From positions 62,001 to 126,000 of the forward strand of contig CAWEMY010000001.1 of assembly GCA_963810305.1 (NCBI GenBank): a stretch of 64,000 nt of DNA, in the 5' to 3' direction. The translations under genes and the position numbers were made by a program. Below the pieces are notes generated by a model that had not been told where the DNA came from, ran no database searches, and saw only the letters and a list, made by a program, of their open reading frames with translations. Source of the stretch: JACDCA01 sp963810305. GTDB lineage: Bacteria > Acidobacteriota > Vicinamibacteria > Vicinamibacterales > 2-12-FULL-66-21. Of the stretch, positions 55,132 to 62,819 are shown piece by piece. Numbering within the stretch: the stretch's first letter is position 1; the number at the start of each line of letters is the position of its first letter.

Positions 55132-56091
55132 CGAGGCGTTTCGTTGAAGTAGAACGTGACGGTGAAAAACGCCTTGCTGTCGGGGTACTCGGGCGGGAGC
55201 GCGATGGTTGGATTCGAGGCCGCGAGTGCGTTGTGCGCGGAGTTGGTGAACGCGTCAACAGACGACGGCCTCACCACTTGTAGATCTGTGATCCGGCCGT
55301 CCTTGTGCACGTTGAACGTCACCACCACATGACCCTTCATCGTCATCGCGGCGTACGGGATGAACCAGTTCCGGCGGATCTGCGCGATGAAGCGGCGGAG
55401 CCACGGGCCGAACTCCACCCCTTTCGCGTCGAACTGAATCGACGGAAAGTTCTCGTCGGGTGCGCCGCCCTGGGGATTGTGAAAGGTCTCCGAACCCGCG
55501 TACTTCTGGACGTTGCGAATCGCTTCGGCGAGCACCCCGGTCGCCGAGCCGCGCGTCTGCGGCCGTTCGGCTATCGGCTGCCGTGCGTTGCGCGTTTGGT
55601 GATTCCGGTAGCGGCACGGCACCCGGAGCAGCTTCCGATTCTCCCTTCGCCGGCGCGGCCGGCGCCGGTTCCGGTTTCACGTCGCGCGGGCCGGCCGCCA
55701 TGTCGGAGTCGATTCGCTCGGGAGAATTGCCGCGCGCGAACGGTAGCGGGTTCTTCGGATCGCGCGCGCGCTCCGGCGCGCTGGCGCGGCGATCCAAATC
55801 CGACAACTCCGCTACCGGCGGCGGCTTCGGCGGCTTCATCTCGACGCGCGGCGCCATGAAAACGAATCGCGCGTTGTCTCGCTGGCGTTGCGCCGCTTCG
55901 TCGATCCGCTGCTGTAGCGCCTGCTGCTGTTCGGCGAGGCGCGCCTTATACCACTCCGTCTTCGGAACGACCAGCGCGAGAATCACCACCAGCAGATACA
56001 GCACTGTCGTCAGCAGCACGCGCTCGAGGATCGTGAGCGAGCTGTCCAGCCGCGGAGTATCCGGGTGGTTCTCCTCGAAATTGAAGTACAT
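55128..56091 (-). CDS. tonB: TonB energy transducer (frameshifted)
   Basis: Cytoplasmic start MYFNFEENHPDTPRLDSSLT, one helix (VLLTTVLYLLVVILALVVP), a coiled-coil-like EQQQALQQRIDEAAQRQRDN, and a Pro/Lys-rich spacer (MKPPKPPPVAELSDLDRRA). A C4 run at 55535-55538 shifts the frame. The C-terminal domain then reads RRNWFIPYAAMTMKGHVVVT FNVHKDGRITDLQVV and SNPTIALPPEYPDSKAFFTV TFYFNETPR. About 320 residues. ExbB and ExbD are not in the window, so the partner proteins are elsewhere. Confidence 0.85.
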
Positions 56092-56109
56092 GAAGGACTT
56101 AGCAGTATA

Positions 56110-56188
56110 ACAGTCAATAGTCGTTAGGCGATAGTCGGTAGTCCGTCGAACCCGACTATTGACTACCGGCTAACGACTATCGACTCGT
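56110..56188. repeat. Heptamer tandem-repeat hairpin, unit TAGTCGG
   Basis: Left arm (56110-56144) steps through TAGTCGT, TAGGCGA, TAGTCGG; right arm (56153-56188) GACTATTGACTACCGGCTAA and CGACTATCGACTCG is the inverse. The right arm encodes the last residues of menG. Confidence 0.85.
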
Positions 56189-56889
56189 CGCGTAGCGACG
56201 TACAGGTAGACGATGCCGAGAGTCAGAGGGGCGGCTTTCACCGAAACAAAGTGGTGACGTTCGATGGTACGAACGAACTCGGCCGGTGGAGGGAAGTCAC
56301 CTACTGAAGCGGGCAGGTACGAATAAGCGCTCTGGTGGTGCGACACGAGGCGTCCTACGGCAGGCAGCAGATAGCGGAAGTACCACGAGTACAGGGTCCG
56401 GATGCCCGGGATACGGGGCTGGCCGAACTCCAGGATCGCTAAGCGCGCGCCCGGACGAAGAACCCGCGCCAGCTCCGCGAGCGCCCGCTCTGGCTCAGCA
56501 ACATTCCGAATGCCGAAAGCGATCGTTGCCGCGTCACAGCTCGCATCCATGAGCGGTATTCGCGCGGCGTCGCCGCGGACGAGTCGGATCCGGCCCGCCA
56601 GCTCGGCCCCGTGGATTTTCTTTTGTCCGAAGCCAAGCATCGCGCCGGAAAAGTCCACACCGGCAACCGATGCATCCCGGTGACGCGTCGCAATTGCGAT
56701 CGCCAGATCGGCCGTGCCCGTGCACAGATCCAGCACTCCCGACCCGGCCGGCAATGCCAGCGCCTCGACCGCGCGCCGGCGCCACCGCTGATCGAGCCCC
56801 GCGCTGAGGACGCGATTGAGCAGGTCGTAGCGCGGCGCGATCGCGTCGAACATCCCGGAGATGCGGGACGGCGTCTTGTCAATCATCAA
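56170..56889 (-). CDS. menG: Demethylmenaquinone methyltransferase
   Basis: 239 residues. ISGMFDAIAPRYDLLNRVLS AGLDQRWRRRAV is the UbiE/MenG opening. LDLCTGTADLAIAIATRH is motif I, IAFGIRNVAEPERALAELAR the second, and LEFGQPRIPGIRTLYSWYFR YLLPAVGRL the third. It does the last C-methylation of menaquinone. The C-terminal VDSR comes from the repeat arm. It is the most downstream gene of the menaquinone cluster on this strand. Confidence 0.94.
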   Translation of the reverse strand: MMIDKTPSRISGMFDAIAPRYDLLNRVLSAGLDQRWRRRAVEALALPAGSGVLDLCTGTADLAIAIATRHRDASVAGVDFSGAMLGFGQKKIHGAELAGRIRLVRGDAARIPLMDASCDAATIAFGIRNVAEPERALAELARVLRPGARLAILEFGQPRIPGIRTLYSWYFRYLLPAVGRLVSHHQSAYSYLPASVGDFPPPAEFVRTIERHHFVSVKAAPLTLGIVYLYVATRRVDSR

Positions 56890-56892
56890 TGG

Positions 56893-56957
56893 GCAGTTAT
56901 CAGTTATCAGTGAACCAGAGAAATCGTCGTCGGCGATTGGCCACTGATAACCGAATC
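56893..56957. repeat. Heptamer tandem-repeat hairpin, unit AGTTATC
   Basis: CAGTTATCAGTTATCAGTG pairs with CCACTGATAACCGAATC across 28 bp, between menG and ubiX. Confidence 0.75.
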
Positions 56958-57573
56958 AGCCCTTCCACTGAGGATAGAGGGAGTTTGCGAAACCCAGCGC
57001 CGCGAGGATCTTTCCCGCCATGAAGTCGGCGAGGTCGTCGAGCGTCTTCGGCATCTGGTAGAAGGCGGGCATTGCCGGCAGGATCATCGCGCCCGCTTCG
57101 GCGCACAGCATCATGTTGCGCAACTGCGGCAGGCTCATTGGGGTCTCGCGCGGGACGATGATCAGGCGGCGCCGTTCTTTCAGCATGACGTCAGCGGCGC
57201 GCTCAACGAGGTTGCGCGATAGCCCGTTCGCGATGCCGGCGAGCGTTTTCATCGAACAGGGCACGACGACCATCGCCTCGCAATCCTGGCTGCCGCTGGC
57301 AATCTTTGCTCCGAGGTCGCGGTTGCTGTGAAGCGTGAAGGTGCCGTTGCGAATCACGTCCCCGTACTGCGACGCGAGATAGTCGGCGAGCTTGTCGACC
57401 GCTGCCGCTTCCCCCAGCTCGTCGCGCAGCAGCCGCCGGCCGTAGTCGGAGATGACGAGCTCGATGTGACATCCGCGCTCCAGGAGCGCGGCCAGCGTCC
57501 GCGTGGCGTAGATCGCTCCACTCGCGCCGGTGATCGCCACCGCGACGGTGCGACGCGCCGCTTCAGCGGACAT
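56956..57573 (-). CDS. ubiX: UbiX-type flavin prenyltransferase
   Basis: 205 residues. TVAVAITGASGAIYATRTLA is the FMN loop. LVISDYGRRLLRDELGE, MVVVPCSMKTLAGIANGLSR and RRLIIVPRETPMSLPQLRNM follow. LPAMPAFYQMPKTLDDLADF MAGKILAALG ends it. It makes prenyl-FMN for the UbiD-type decarboxylase encoded at the right edge of the window. In the futalosine pathway this pair removes the carboxyl of 1,4-dihydroxy-6-naphthoate-derived intermediates. Confidence 0.93.
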   Translation of the reverse strand: MSAEAARRTVAVAITGASGAIYATRTLAALLERGCHIELVISDYGRRLLRDELGEAAAVDKLADYLASQYGDVIRNGTFTLHSNRDLGAKIASGSQDCEAMVVVPCSMKTLAGIANGLSRNLVERAADVMLKERRRLIIVPRETPMSLPQLRNMMLCAEAGAMILPAMPAFYQMPKTLDDLADFMAGKILAALGFANSLYPQWKG

Positions 57574-58429
57574 AGATCGCCAGTGCCGTCGACGCTAGAT
57601 AGAGGATTCCGACGTAGCCATTGAGATCGAAAGCCCGTTTGACCTGCGACAGATCGTGCTCCTTGACCAGCGATTGTTCGTAGATGAGAAGCACGGCAAC
57701 CCCGGCAACGCCGGCGAGATAGACAGGCCCCAGGTCAGCGACGGCGGCAAGCCCGGCGAGACAGAGAATCGTCACGACGTGCATCATCCGTGAAATCAAC
57801 AGCGACCGACCCACGCCGAATCGCACGGGTATGGACCGAAGCCCATGCGCGCGATCGAACTCGAGGTCCTGGCAGGCATAGAGGACATCGAACCCGCCCA
57901 CCCACGTTCCGATCGCGAGGCCGAGGAGCCACGGCTCCCAGCCGTCGCGCCCGCCAGCTGCGAGCCATCCGCCAACGGGCGCTACGGCCATGGCCAGCCC
58001 GAGAAAGAGCTGCGTGTAGCTGGTAAACCGTTTCGCCAGCGAATACCAGAAGACGATGGCGAGTGCGAGCGGCGAGAGGATGAAGCAGAGCGTGCTCAGC
58101 TTCCATGCGGCAAACACGAAAACGATAGACGAGACGACGACGAACACCGCCGCCTCGGTGCGGGTCAATGCGCCGCGCGGCAGCTCGCGCGAGGCGGTGC
58201 GCGGGTTGAGCGCATCGTGATGGGCGTCGGCGAGACGGTTGAACCCCATCGCCGCACTCCGCGCTGCCACCATCGCCACCACGATCCACAACAACCGCCA
58301 GCCGACATTCTGGAGCGACCAGTCGCCGGTACGGTGCAGTGCCAGCATCGCCCCGGTGAGCGCAAAGGGCAGCGCGAACACCGAGTGGCTGAAACGGACA
58401 AAGCTGCCGTAGATGAGAAGCTTGCTCAC
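57563..58429 (-). CDS. mqnP: UbiA-family prenyltransferase of the futalosine pathway
   Basis: 288 residues, about eight helices. The two Asp-rich motifs are AMGFNRLADAHHDALNPRTA SRELPRG (NxxxDxxxD) and VLYACQDLEFDRAHGLRSIP VRFG (DxxxD). They match MqnP-type prenyltransferases, which add the polyprenyl tail to 1,4-dihydroxy-6-naphthoate. It overlaps ubiX by 11 bp. Confidence 0.92.
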   Translation of the reverse strand: MSKLLIYGSFVRFSHSVFALPFALTGAMLALHRTGDWSLQNVGWRLLWIVVAMVAARSAAMGFNRLADAHHDALNPRTASRELPRGALTRTEAAVFVVVSSIVFVFAAWKLSTLCFILSPLALAIVFWYSLAKRFTSYTQLFLGLAMAVAPVGGWLAAGGRDGWEPWLLGLAIGTWVGGFDVLYACQDLEFDRAHGLRSIPVRFGVGRSLLISRMMHVVTILCLAGLAAVADLGPVYLAGVAGVAVLLIYEQSLVKEHDLSQVKRAFDLNGYVGILYLASTALAIYVR

Positions 58430-58431
58430 GA

Positions 58432-58541
58432 TAACTTCTAACGCCTAACTTCTAACTCCTAACTTCTAACGCCTAACGCCTAAGATCCCCCAAGCTAATC
58501 AGCGCGGCTTAGAAGTTAGAGGTTAGCAGTTAGGAGTTGAT
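58432..58541. repeat. Heptamer tandem-repeat hairpin, unit TAACTTC
   Basis: Left arm has seven consecutive heptamers (TAACTTC, TAACGCC, TAACTTC, TAACTCC, TAACTTC, TAACGCC, TAACGCC; 58432-58480). Right arm 58507-58541 (TTAGAAGTTAGAGGTTAGCA GTTAGGAGTTGATC) is the inverse series. The stop and last five residues of the upstream deaminase gene lie in the right arm. Confidence 0.9.
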
Positions 58542-59751
58542 CTCCTGCATCGTTCAGCCACTGGATGTCTTGTGGCTGAACGCCACTGACCAAGTATTCT
58601 TCCACATCGCCCACGGCCCCCGGCAGGCGGACGCCAATCAGCTCCGAGCGTTTGCCCGGCTCTATCGTCCCAAGCTCGGTCCCGAATCCGAGCGCGTCGG
58701 CGCCATGTTTCGTTGCGCTTTCGAGCAGCGCGCGGGCCGGGACATCCGGCGCCAACTGGCGCATCAGCGCGAGCTCCGCGAAGACATTGAGGTCCTCAAC
58801 ACTGCCGAGACTGTCGGTGCCCACAGCGACTGTGACACCGGACTCGTAGAAACGGCCGATTGGAGGAAGACCGGCTCCAGTCCACCGGTTGCTGCGAGGG
58901 CAGGCGACGACGGTAGCCCCCGCCGCGGCGAGCTTTCCCAGATCCTCGTCGGTGAGCTGCACGCAATGGACGGCAAGCAGGCGGTCGTTCAGCAGCCCGT
59001 GACGGTCGATGTAGACGACGGGAGAGCACGCCGGAGGCGTCCACGCCTCGCTCCATGCCTTCAGATCATCCAGGAGCGTTCGCCACGAGCCGTGGCCGCT
59101 CTGAAGAAACTCGACCTCCTCTGCGGATTCGCCGAGGTGGATACTCACCCGCGCGCGCCCGCTGGCCGCCTGCACGATTTCCCGCAAGAGCGCCGGTGAC
59201 ACCGAGTATGGAGCGTGCGGAACTATCGACAGGCGCAGCCTGGAGATCGGGGTCAGCGCATCGAGTTGTGCCTGCGCCTGTGCGACTACTGCGGCAGGAT
59301 CGGCGACGTTGAACCCGAGCAGCTCGCGAAAGATCGCCGCTGACAAGTCGCTGTCAGCAAGGGGCTGGTATGCCGCGAGTGTGTTCGTGATGTCTCCGAC
59401 CAGCGTCGTGCCTGCCGCCCTCGCTTCCCTGATCGCCTCATGGATCGGTTCCACCGGCTCGTGACCGACGGTCCGTCGCAGTGCCATCAGCCGCTCTACC
59501 CACTTCGGCATCGTCTCCGCCGGTGGCACCTGGCCGCGCATCCAGGAGAGTTCGAGGTGGGTATGGGCGTTTACCAGTCCTGGGAGGATTGCGATCGGCT
59601 CATCGGCCAATCGGCTTATCGGCCTATCGGGCGGTCGATCGGCCGGACCGCCGACGCCGACGATCTTGCCGCTTTCGACCGCGACCCAGCCATCTCGGAT
59701 TGGCGGCTGCGAAATGGGCAGGACCCAACGCGCGTGGAAAAGCGCGCTCAT
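58516..59751 (-). CDS. mqnX: Amidohydrolase, probable aminodeoxyfutalosine deaminase
   Basis: 411 residues. LPGLVNAHTHLELSWMRGQV is the metal HTH motif of the amidohydrolase superfamily, IVPHAPYSVSPALL and VSIHLGESAEEVEFLQSG the next ligands, LLAVHCVQLTDEDLG the third, and GVTVAVGTDSLGSVEDLNVF the Asp. The TRZ/ATZ-like pattern and the place between mqnP and mqnC suggest deamination of 6-amino-6-deoxyfutalosine, the route used where MqnB cannot act directly. A guanine or other purine deaminase role is less likely. Residues 34-50 come from an 8-bp tandem repeat. Confidence 0.78.
   Translation of the reverse strand: MSALFHARWVLPISQPPIRDGWVAVESGKIVGVGGPADRPPDRPISRLADEPIAILPGLVNAHTHLELSWMRGQVPPAETMPKWVERLMALRRTVGHEPVEPIHEAIREARAAGTTLVGDITNTLAAYQPLADSDLSAAIFRELLGFNVADPAAVVAQAQAQLDALTPISRLRLSIVPHAPYSVSPALLREIVQAASGRARVSIHLGESAEEVEFLQSGHGSWRTLLDDLKAWSEAWTPPACSPVVYIDRHGLLNDRLLAVHCVQLTDEDLGKLAAAGATVVACPRSNRWTGAGLPPIGRFYESGVTVAVGTDSLGSVEDLNVFAELALMRQLAPDVPARALLESATKHGADALGFGTELGTIEPGKRSELIGVRLPGAVGDVEEYLVSGVQPQDIQWLNDAGDQLLTANL
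59594..59644. repeat. 8-bp tandem repeat inside the deaminase gene
   Basis: Units GGCTCATC, GGCCAATC, GGCTTATC, GGCCTATC, GGGCGGTC, in frame, giving a Pro/Arg/Asp-rich loop (PPDRPISRLADEPIA) near the N-terminus. Confidence 0.7.
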
Positions 59752-59754
59752 CGT

Positions 59755-61003
59755 TCATAGTTCATCGTTCATAGTGCGTAGTTTCTTCTCGGCCGCACTG
59801 CGCGCAGCGTATCGGCTGATTTCCGGCGGCCGGGTGGCGTCCCCCTCGGCCCTGGCGACGGCCAGCTCCAGCATCCGGGGCACCTCGCGCTCGCGGAACA
59901 CGGGATCCCCCAGGATCTCGTAATGCATGTTGCGACGCTTGGGCGTGAAACCGGCGTTCTCGATGTTGCGCACGATCTCGATTTCGTCCATGCAGTAGGA
60001 GGCACCCGCGGCGCGTACGACGTTCTCTTCGATCATCACGCTGCCCATATCGTTGGCCCCGAACGCGAGACTGAGCTGCCCCACCTTCCCGCCTTGCGTC
60101 ACCCAGGACGCCTGCAGATTGTCGAAGTTGTCGAGCACGATGCGGGCAACGGCGAGGGTCCGCAAGTATTCCAGGCCAGTCGCCTCGAAGCCTCCGAGCT
60201 CGGTGTGCTCGGGCTGATAGCTCCAGGTGATGAACGCGGTGAAGCCCGCGGTGCGCGGTGCGTGGCGGGGCGGGTGCAGGCTTTCATCCTGCAGCTCACG
60301 AAGGCGGAACAAGTGCTCCAGCCGCTCCTCCAAGCGTTTCGACATGCCCGTACATCATCGTCGCCGTCGTCCGCAGGCCGGCGCGATGCGCGTGGCGCAT
60401 GACGTCGAGCCATTCGTCGGCCGTCGCCTTGTTGTAGCAGTTGAGAAGCTTGCGGACGCGATCGACGAGAATCTCCGCTCCGCCGCCCGGAATGCTGTCG
60501 AGGCCCGCGCTGACGAGACGATCGATGACCTGGGCAACCGTCAGCCGCGACATTCGTGTCAGGTGGATTACCTCCGGCGGTGACAGCGCGTGCAGCCGAA
60601 ACTCCGGATAGCGTGCCTTGACGGCACGGAACAAGTCCTCGTACCACTCGATCGGAAGGTCCGGATTGTGCCCTCCCTGGAGGAGCAACTGGCCGCCGCC
60701 GAGCGCGATGGTCTCGTCAATCTTGCTGAAGACCTCCTCGAAGCCGAGGACGTAACCTTCGGTCGAGCCGACCGGACGGTAGAACGCGCAGAAGTTGCAC
60801 CGCGCGACGCAAACGTTCGTGTAATTGACGTTACGGTCAATGATGTAACTGACGATCCGTTCAGGATGCTTGCGGTCTCGAATACCGTCGGCGAGTTCTC
60901 CAAGGAGCGTTGTGGGCGCGTTGAGATACAGGTCCAGCGCCTCGTCGCGATCGACGCGCCTCCCGTCCCGAACTCTAGCCGCAGTTTCTTCGATACTTCT
61001 CAT
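59755..61003 (-). CDS. mqnC: Dehypoxanthine futalosine cyclase (frameshifted)
   Basis: YTNVCVARCNFCAFYRPVGS carries the radical-SAM CxxxCxxC. GGGQLLLQGGHNPDLPIEWY, SPPEVIHLTRMSRLTVAQVI and AGLDSIPGGGAEILVDRVRK are MqnC diagnostics. A G insertion at about 60334 breaks the frame after TTATMMYGHVE; TLEERLEHLFRLRELQD joins it, and LVARIVLDNF-like LAVARIVLDNFDNLQASWVT and FGANDMGSVMIEENVVRAAG form the C-terminal domain. About 415 residues. It cyclises dehypoxanthine futalosine. The last residues MNDEL derive from a GTTCATA heptamer repeat. Confidence 0.93.
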
Positions 61004-61017
61004 TCCGCATCGCTGTC

Positions 61018-61115
61018 AGGCCGGCTGAAGCCGGCCTCTACCAGAACCGCATCCCGCTGTCAGGCCGGCTGACGGCCTCTACCGAACCGCATCCCGCATC
61101 CCGCATCCCGCATCG
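61018..61115. repeat. Palindromes plus CCGCATC heptamers between mqnC and mqnA
   Basis: AGGCCGGCT-GA-AGCCGGCCT (61018-61037) with CTACC, a second truncated copy from 61062, and four tandem CGCATCC-type heptamers (61088-61115). Together they fill the gap. Confidence 0.85.
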
Positions 61116-61116
61116 G

Positions 61117-61934
61117 TCAGGTTTCGTAAAATCGCGGCGTATGTAGGCTTCCGATGAGCCGGTAACGCTCCGCCAGCTCGTAATACTTCAGCAAGCCCTC
61201 CTCTTCGCGACTGCCGAGGCCGTATCGAATATTGTCCCTCAGGTAGGCCTTCCCCTGTGCCGCGCGCTCAGCGCCGCAGTACTCGGCAGCGACCTGGTCG
61301 GAGGCCGCGACCCCTGCGTCGCGGGCCTCAATGAGCGCCCGCACCGCCGCGGGTGGAAGAGCGTCAGGACGGCCGGCCCAAAATGCCCACACGAAGGGCA
61401 GGCCGGTAAGGGACTTCCACTCCGCCCCGAGATCGATCTTGTCCACGCCCGACGCGGCAGGATCGAGATACAACGCCGGGTCGCCAATGATCAACGCGGC
61501 ATCACACTTCTGGAGCATTCGCCGTGCGTCGGGGGCCATCGGTACGAAGTCCGGAGCGATGCCGAAGCGCTCACCGCAAAGTATCCGCAATAGCGCGTTC
61601 GACGTCCGCGAGCTGGTGTCGGCAGCGATTGATCCCACCGCGTGGATCGGCTTCGACGTGAAGAGCGCAACCGACGCGACATCGCCGTCCGAAATGATGC
61701 CCAAGCCTGGGGCAATGCGGTAGTCGTCACCGCGGCAATATTCGATCGACGGGATCATGCCGACGTCGATCGAACTGTCATGCAGCAAGTCGCGCAGACC
61801 GACGGAGGATCGAATCTCAATGCGAAGAGATCCTTCCGCTCGTCAAGTCCTCGAACAAGCGGACGTGCGTTCAGGTAATTGACCGCGCCAAGCCGAATGA
61901 CGGCTGATCGCTTGGCGTCACTGTCAACTCCCAA
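61117..61934 (-). CDS. mqnA: Chorismate dehydratase (frameshifted)
   Basis: The N-terminal frame reads IRLGAVNYLNARPLVRGLDE and LRFDPPSVCAT. A missing base near 61790 shifts it to LLHDSSIDVGMIPSIEYCRG. Then GIISDGDVASVALFTSKPIH, SSRTSNALLRILCGERFG and GLPFVWAFWAGRPDALPPAA follow, all MqnA/periplasmic-binding-fold motifs. The start is uncertain because the region upstream is repeat sequence; the TTG at 61934 is the first usable codon. About 270 residues. It makes 3-enolpyruvylbenzoate, the first step. Confidence 0.9.
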
Positions 61935-62003
61935 CTCCTAACCTCCAACTCCAAAATATTTCATGACGAAGGTTTGGAGTTTGAAGTTTGGAGTTTGGAG
62001 TTG
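61921..62003. repeat. Heptamer tandem-repeat hairpin, unit CAACTCC / AGTTTGG
   Basis: Left arm CAACTCCCAACTCCTAACCT plus CCAACTCC, right arm GGTTTGGAGTTTGAAGTTTG plus GAGTTTGGAGTTG (inverse). It spans the start of mqnA and the end of the MqnE-like gene. Confidence 0.85.
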
Positions 62004-62819
62004 TCCCGAAACAGGGCGTCCCTCTCCACCGACTGGAGGGACGCCGCGGCGATATTCCGCTTGATTTCTTCCAGCGGACTTCGCCGGGTGCCGAGGATGC
62101 CTGGGTCCTCTGCTGCGACGTTGTCAACGTCGTTGGCGCCAACGGTGAGGGCCACCTGGGCGAGCTTCGGGCCGTATAGCGCCCAGTCCACCTGGATGGA
62201 CTCGATGTTCTGCACCACGATCCTGGCCAGAGCCACCATCCTCACATCGTCGTACCCGGTCGTCGGTTTCGTGACCGACATCTTCCTTGGTAGTGGCGCG
62301 AATGCTTTGAAGCCGCCGGCGTGAGACTGCAGTGCGGACGCCATCTCGCAGATTTGCAGACGACGGCGAGTCGTCAAGCTCCTCGAGGCCGATGGTCAGG
62401 ATAGTCAGGTCCGCGGCGCGGACGTCCTGTGCAACGAGCTCGGCGTTCTCTACGAGATCGATCGGCAGGTGCACGATGGCAGACGCGCCCGCTTCTTTGA
62501 TCGCGGACGCCACTGCGCGAATGGATTGCGGCAAGCTCAAGAGATCGGCAACTGAAAAGACCGTAACGGGCACCCCACCGGCGATGGCGACGGTGGCGCG
62601 TACTGCAGAAAGCAGTGCGTCCGTTGTCGAGGGTTTGCCCACGATCCGAAACTCACCCGCGTGTACGTTCTGGGGCAGTGAGGCAGGCGGAGCGTCGACG
62701 TGGATCTCGAAGACCCGATTGAACGTCGTTCTCGTGCCGTGCATCCGGCGGCGGGCATCATCCCCGGCCACCCCTGCCGCGATCAGATCGGGGGTTTCGA
62801 GCAGCTGCTCCGGAGTCAC
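61961..62819 (-). CDS. MqnE-like protein lacking the radical-SAM cysteines (frameshifted)
   Basis: The GTG start overlaps the ubiD stop. LIAAGVAGDDARRRMHGTRT aligns with the region before the CxxxCxxC of MqnE, but where the three cysteines should be it has FNRVFEIHVDAPPASLPQNV. The frame is open across this stretch, so an indel does not explain the loss. The barrel continues (VPVTVFSVADLLSLPQSIRA; IVHLPIDLVENAELVAQDVR). After an indel near 62372 comes an MqnE/CofH-type C-terminal domain: HAGGFKAFAPLPRKM, ALARIVVQNIESIQVDWALY, LTVGANDVDNVAAEDPG. About 285 residues, one cysteine in all. It sits where mqnE is expected. It could be a structural paralogue or partner of a true MqnE elsewhere. Confidence 0.7.

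Noticed and set aside
54395..55258. A 287-codon minus-strand frame between miaA and tonB
   Set aside because: Arginine-rich, without motifs, and lying wholly over the composite repeat and the tonB 3' end.
43555..62003. CRISPR array
   Set aside because: The repeats are 7-8 bp tandem units without spacers, and no cas gene is present.
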